From Lachnospiraceae bacterium UBA1753 (lineage in GTDB: Bacteria > Bacillota > Clostridia > Lachnospirales > Lachnospiraceae), in contig DCHL01000103.1 in the NCBI GenBank assembly GCA_002317595.1, positions 1 to 53,467 on the forward strand: 53,467 nucleotides of DNA. Direction: 5' to 3'. A program made the position numbers and the translations under genes. The notes beneath the pieces were generated by a model, which saw only the letters and a list, made by a program, of their open reading frames with translations, did not search any database and was not told the DNA's origin. Positions within the stretch are counted from its first letter, which is position 1. Each line of letters starts with the position of its first letter. This document shows positions 51,884 to 53,467 of this stretch, piece by piece.

Positions 51884-51896
51884 TGCTGATGCCCCC
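51865..51896 (-). terminator. Terminator of the CdaR-like gene, overlapping the NrdG-like 3' end
   Basis: On the minus strand GGGGCATCA pairs with TGATGCCCC, followed by TTATTTTT. The hairpin spans the stop codon of the plus-strand NrdG-like gene. Confidence 0.75.
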
Positions 51897-51902
51897 TGAC
51901 TG

Positions 51903-52991
51903 TTACTGCTGCTTTTTCTCCAGATATTTCATATAGCTGACTACCATGAGCGCTATCTTTAATGTGAGCGCATCATCAAATACTCTTATATCAAGTCCAG
52001 TGCTCTTCTGCAGCTTCTCAATCCTGTACACAAGAGTGTTTCTATGAACGTAAAGCTGTCGCGATGTCTCAGACACATTAAGGTTGTTCTCAAAGAACTT
52101 ATTGATTGTCGTTAACGTCTCCTCATCAAGATCATCGGGGATATTTTCACCAAATATCTCCTTCATGAACAGCTGGCACAGAGGTATCGGAAGCTGATAA
52201 ATCAGTCTACCTATTCCAAGAGTACTGTAAGGAACCACTGTCTTTTCGTTATAGAATATCTTGCCTACATCCATGGCCATAAGAGCCTCCTTGTAGGACT
52301 TCGATACTTCCTTCAGATCTTCCACAACTGTTCCATATGTCACACGCACCTTGACCATCGCCTCGGCATTCATCATGTCGACAATCATCTTGGCAATCTC
52401 ACCTGTCGCCTCAGCGTCGTCATCCTTTTCAAGGCTCTTTATCAGGATAATATTTTTCTCATCGACCGCAGTCACAAAATCGCCCTGCTGCTGGGAAAAC
52501 AGACCACGGAGCGTCTCCATAACTGTAATGTCCTTCTGTCCGACAACTTCAATGAGGTATACTAAACGTCTCTCAGAAATGTTTACACGAAGCTTTTTTG
52601 CCCTGTTATATATATCCACAAGAAGCAGGTTATCAAGGATCAGATTCTGGAAAAAATTATTGAGGTCCAGTCTCTCCTTATGTGCTTCCATAATATTCAT
52701 AATCTGGCTGACAGCTATTCTGCCTATCACAGAACTGTTCTCACCCGAGCCATTCACTATTACTACATACACTGTTCCTGACTCATCATCAACTTTAAAG
52801 AAATGTCTTCCAACGACAACCTGCGCATCTGCTGAGGAATCGATAAACGCCCTGATTTCCTGAAGCGAGACAGCATCATCTCCTATTGTGCTTACAATAA
52901 CAGTACCCTCTGTATCGGTCACACAGATACCTGCCTTTGTTATAGTACTGAGCTCCAGTATGCTTTTATGTATGATCTGATTTGATGTCAT
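51903..52991 (-). CDS. CdaR/PucR-type transcriptional regulator
   Basis: The 362-residue protein has an N-terminal sugar-diacid-recognition-like domain, a central GGDEF-like fold (FVTAVDEKNIILIKSLEK, then VRVTYGTVVEDLKEVSKSYK), and a C-terminal PucR helix-turn-helix (LNVSETSRQLYVHRNTLVYR, then IEKLQKSTG). This is the CdaR family, which in E. coli senses sugar diacids. GGGG lies close to the ATG. The effector is unknown. It sits beside an MsmK-like ATPase gene, but a terminator separates them. Confidence 0.9.
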   Translation of the reverse strand: MTSNQIIHKSILELSTITKAGICVTDTEGTVIVSTIGDDAVSLQEIRAFIDSSADAQVVVGRHFFKVDDESGTVYVVIVNGSGENSSVIGRIAVSQIMNIMEAHKERLDLNNFFQNLILDNLLLVDIYNRAKKLRVNISERRLVYLIEVVGQKDITVMETLRGLFSQQQGDFVTAVDEKNIILIKSLEKDDDAEATGEIAKMIVDMMNAEAMVKVRVTYGTVVEDLKEVSKSYKEALMAMDVGKIFYNEKTVVPYSTLGIGRLIYQLPIPLCQLFMKEIFGENIPDDLDEETLTTINKFFENNLNVSETSRQLYVHRNTLVYRIEKLQKSTGLDIRVFDDALTLKIALMVVSYMKYLEKKQQ

Positions 52992-53013
52992 ATTAACCCC
53001 ATATTACAGACAA

Positions 53014-53040
53014 AGGGGTACTCCTTTAATGGAATACCCC
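53014..53040 (-). terminator. Terminator after the ABC ATPase gene
   Basis: On the minus strand GGGGTATTCC pairs with GGAGTACCCC around a short loop, followed by TTTG. It lies between the ATPase stop and the CdaR-like gene. Confidence 0.7.
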
Positions 53041-53065
53041 TCAAATTAATCCGACTAATTATTGA

Positions 53066-53467
53066 CTAGTTAGTAATAACCTGCTCTGTCTCCTTATCGA
53101 ATACATGAATCTTTGTAACATCGATAGCGAACTTGCAAGCATCACCAGGTCTTGCTGTTGTTCTAGGATCTACTCTTGCTGTCATAGGGAACTCCTCAAG
53201 ATCGAAGTACAGATAAACCTCTGCACCGAGAAGCTCGTATACACGGATTGTAGAATCGAATGTAGCGTTCTCGTTAACTTCGCTAACCATCTGAGCATCA
53301 TAAACATCCTCAGGACGGATACCAAATGTAACTGTCTTTCCGTTGTAACCACCCTCGATAAGCTTCTTAGCCTTATCTGCAGGAAGCTGGAACTTATGTC
53401 CAGAAGCATTGAGGACAACCTTCTCGCCCTCAACCTCAACTACAGCATCAAGGAAGTTCATCTGAGG
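53066..53467 (-). CDS. C-terminal part of a sugar ABC transporter ATPase (MsmK/UgpC-like), cut by window edge
   Basis: The frame runs off the right edge; at least 134 residues remain. These form the TOBE-type regulatory domain of MsmK/UgpC ATPases: MNFLDAVVEVEG, VTFGIRPEDVYDAQM and VYELLGAEVYLYF, ending with MTARVDPRTTARPGD and IHVFDKETEQVI. Such ATPases often energise several CUT1 sugar importers. It could serve the permease pair at 31.7-33.5 kb, which has no ATPase gene nearby. The nucleotide-binding domain is outside the window. Confidence 0.92.
   Translation of the reverse strand, partial: PQMNFLDAVVEVEGEKVVLNASGHKFQLPADKAKKLIEGGYNGKTVTFGIRPEDVYDAQMVSEVNENATFDSTIRVYELLGAEVYLYFDLEEFPMTARVDPRTTARPGDACKFAIDVTKIHVFDKETEQVITN

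Overview
The window looks like chromosomal DNA from an anaerobic, probably non-sporulating Lachnospiraceae bacterium of the Butyrivibrio/Pseudobutyrivibrio kind (inference). Supporting signs are moderate G+C, Firmicutes gene orders (gdpP-rplI-dnaB; HU-rqcP-divIC-tilS/hpt-ftsH; tadA-SRP RNA), formate/acetate fermentation genes, many carbohydrate systems, and no sporulation genes where yabP/yabQ/spoIIE usually sit. I see no phage, insertion sequence, CRISPR array or tRNA gene.

Region 1 (1-2.9 kb) is a pyruvate formate-lyase (PFL) locus with an unusual layout. The PFL core ends before the glycyl-radical domain. That domain is encoded two genes downstream as an 80-residue protein. Between them lies a 67-residue protein that resembles the start of the same domain but has no radical glycine and carries a CX2CX6C motif. 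The PFL activase and a small 2[4Fe-4S] ferredoxin follow. This apparent core/tail/third-component PFL is the strongest candidate here for an undescribed system.

Region 2 (2.9-8.0 kb, minus strand) holds dnaB, rplI, gdpP and a YdjC-type deacetylase, then a small exported membrane protein. Region 3 (8.2-16 kb, plus strand) is a surface/export cluster: degenerate GGDEF protein, ECF-type sigma factor, membrane protein, transglutaminase-like lipoprotein, one type II secretion/type IV pilus platform protein, four pseudopilin-like proteins and a clostripain-family lipoprotein. No secretion ATPase or prepilin peptidase is present in the window. A FocA-type formate channel follows and fits the PFL metabolism.

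Region 4 (17-22.3 kb, minus) begins with a 223-base palindromic non-coding element, then ftsH, a TilS-Hpt fusion with an internal ribosome-binding site, divIC, rqcP and HU. Region 5 (22.4-28.2 kb, minus) is a probable proS-ackA-cca-PEGA operon.

Region 6 (28.3-36.4 kb) is a carbohydrate locus: GH3 glycosidase, two small membrane proteins, two ABC permeases and a binding lipoprotein, divergent from an AraC regulator. It has no ATPase gene; the MsmK/UgpC-like ATPase fragment at the right edge is a possible shared partner. Region 7 (36.4-47.5 kb, minus) holds RluA, an OmpR-type two-component pair, an unrecognised all-alpha protein, a DAACS transporter, a nitrilase-family amidase and a tightly overlapped sugar-sensing operon (binding protein, YesM kinase, YesN regulator, second binding protein). 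Region 8 (47.6-53.5 kb) contains a membrane-anchored unknown with a NagZ-like GH3 enzyme, the SRP RNA, tadA, an NrdG-like activase, a CdaR-type regulator and the truncated ATPase.

All calls rest on reading motifs, gene order and sequence signals. No database search was possible, so statements about novelty are provisional.
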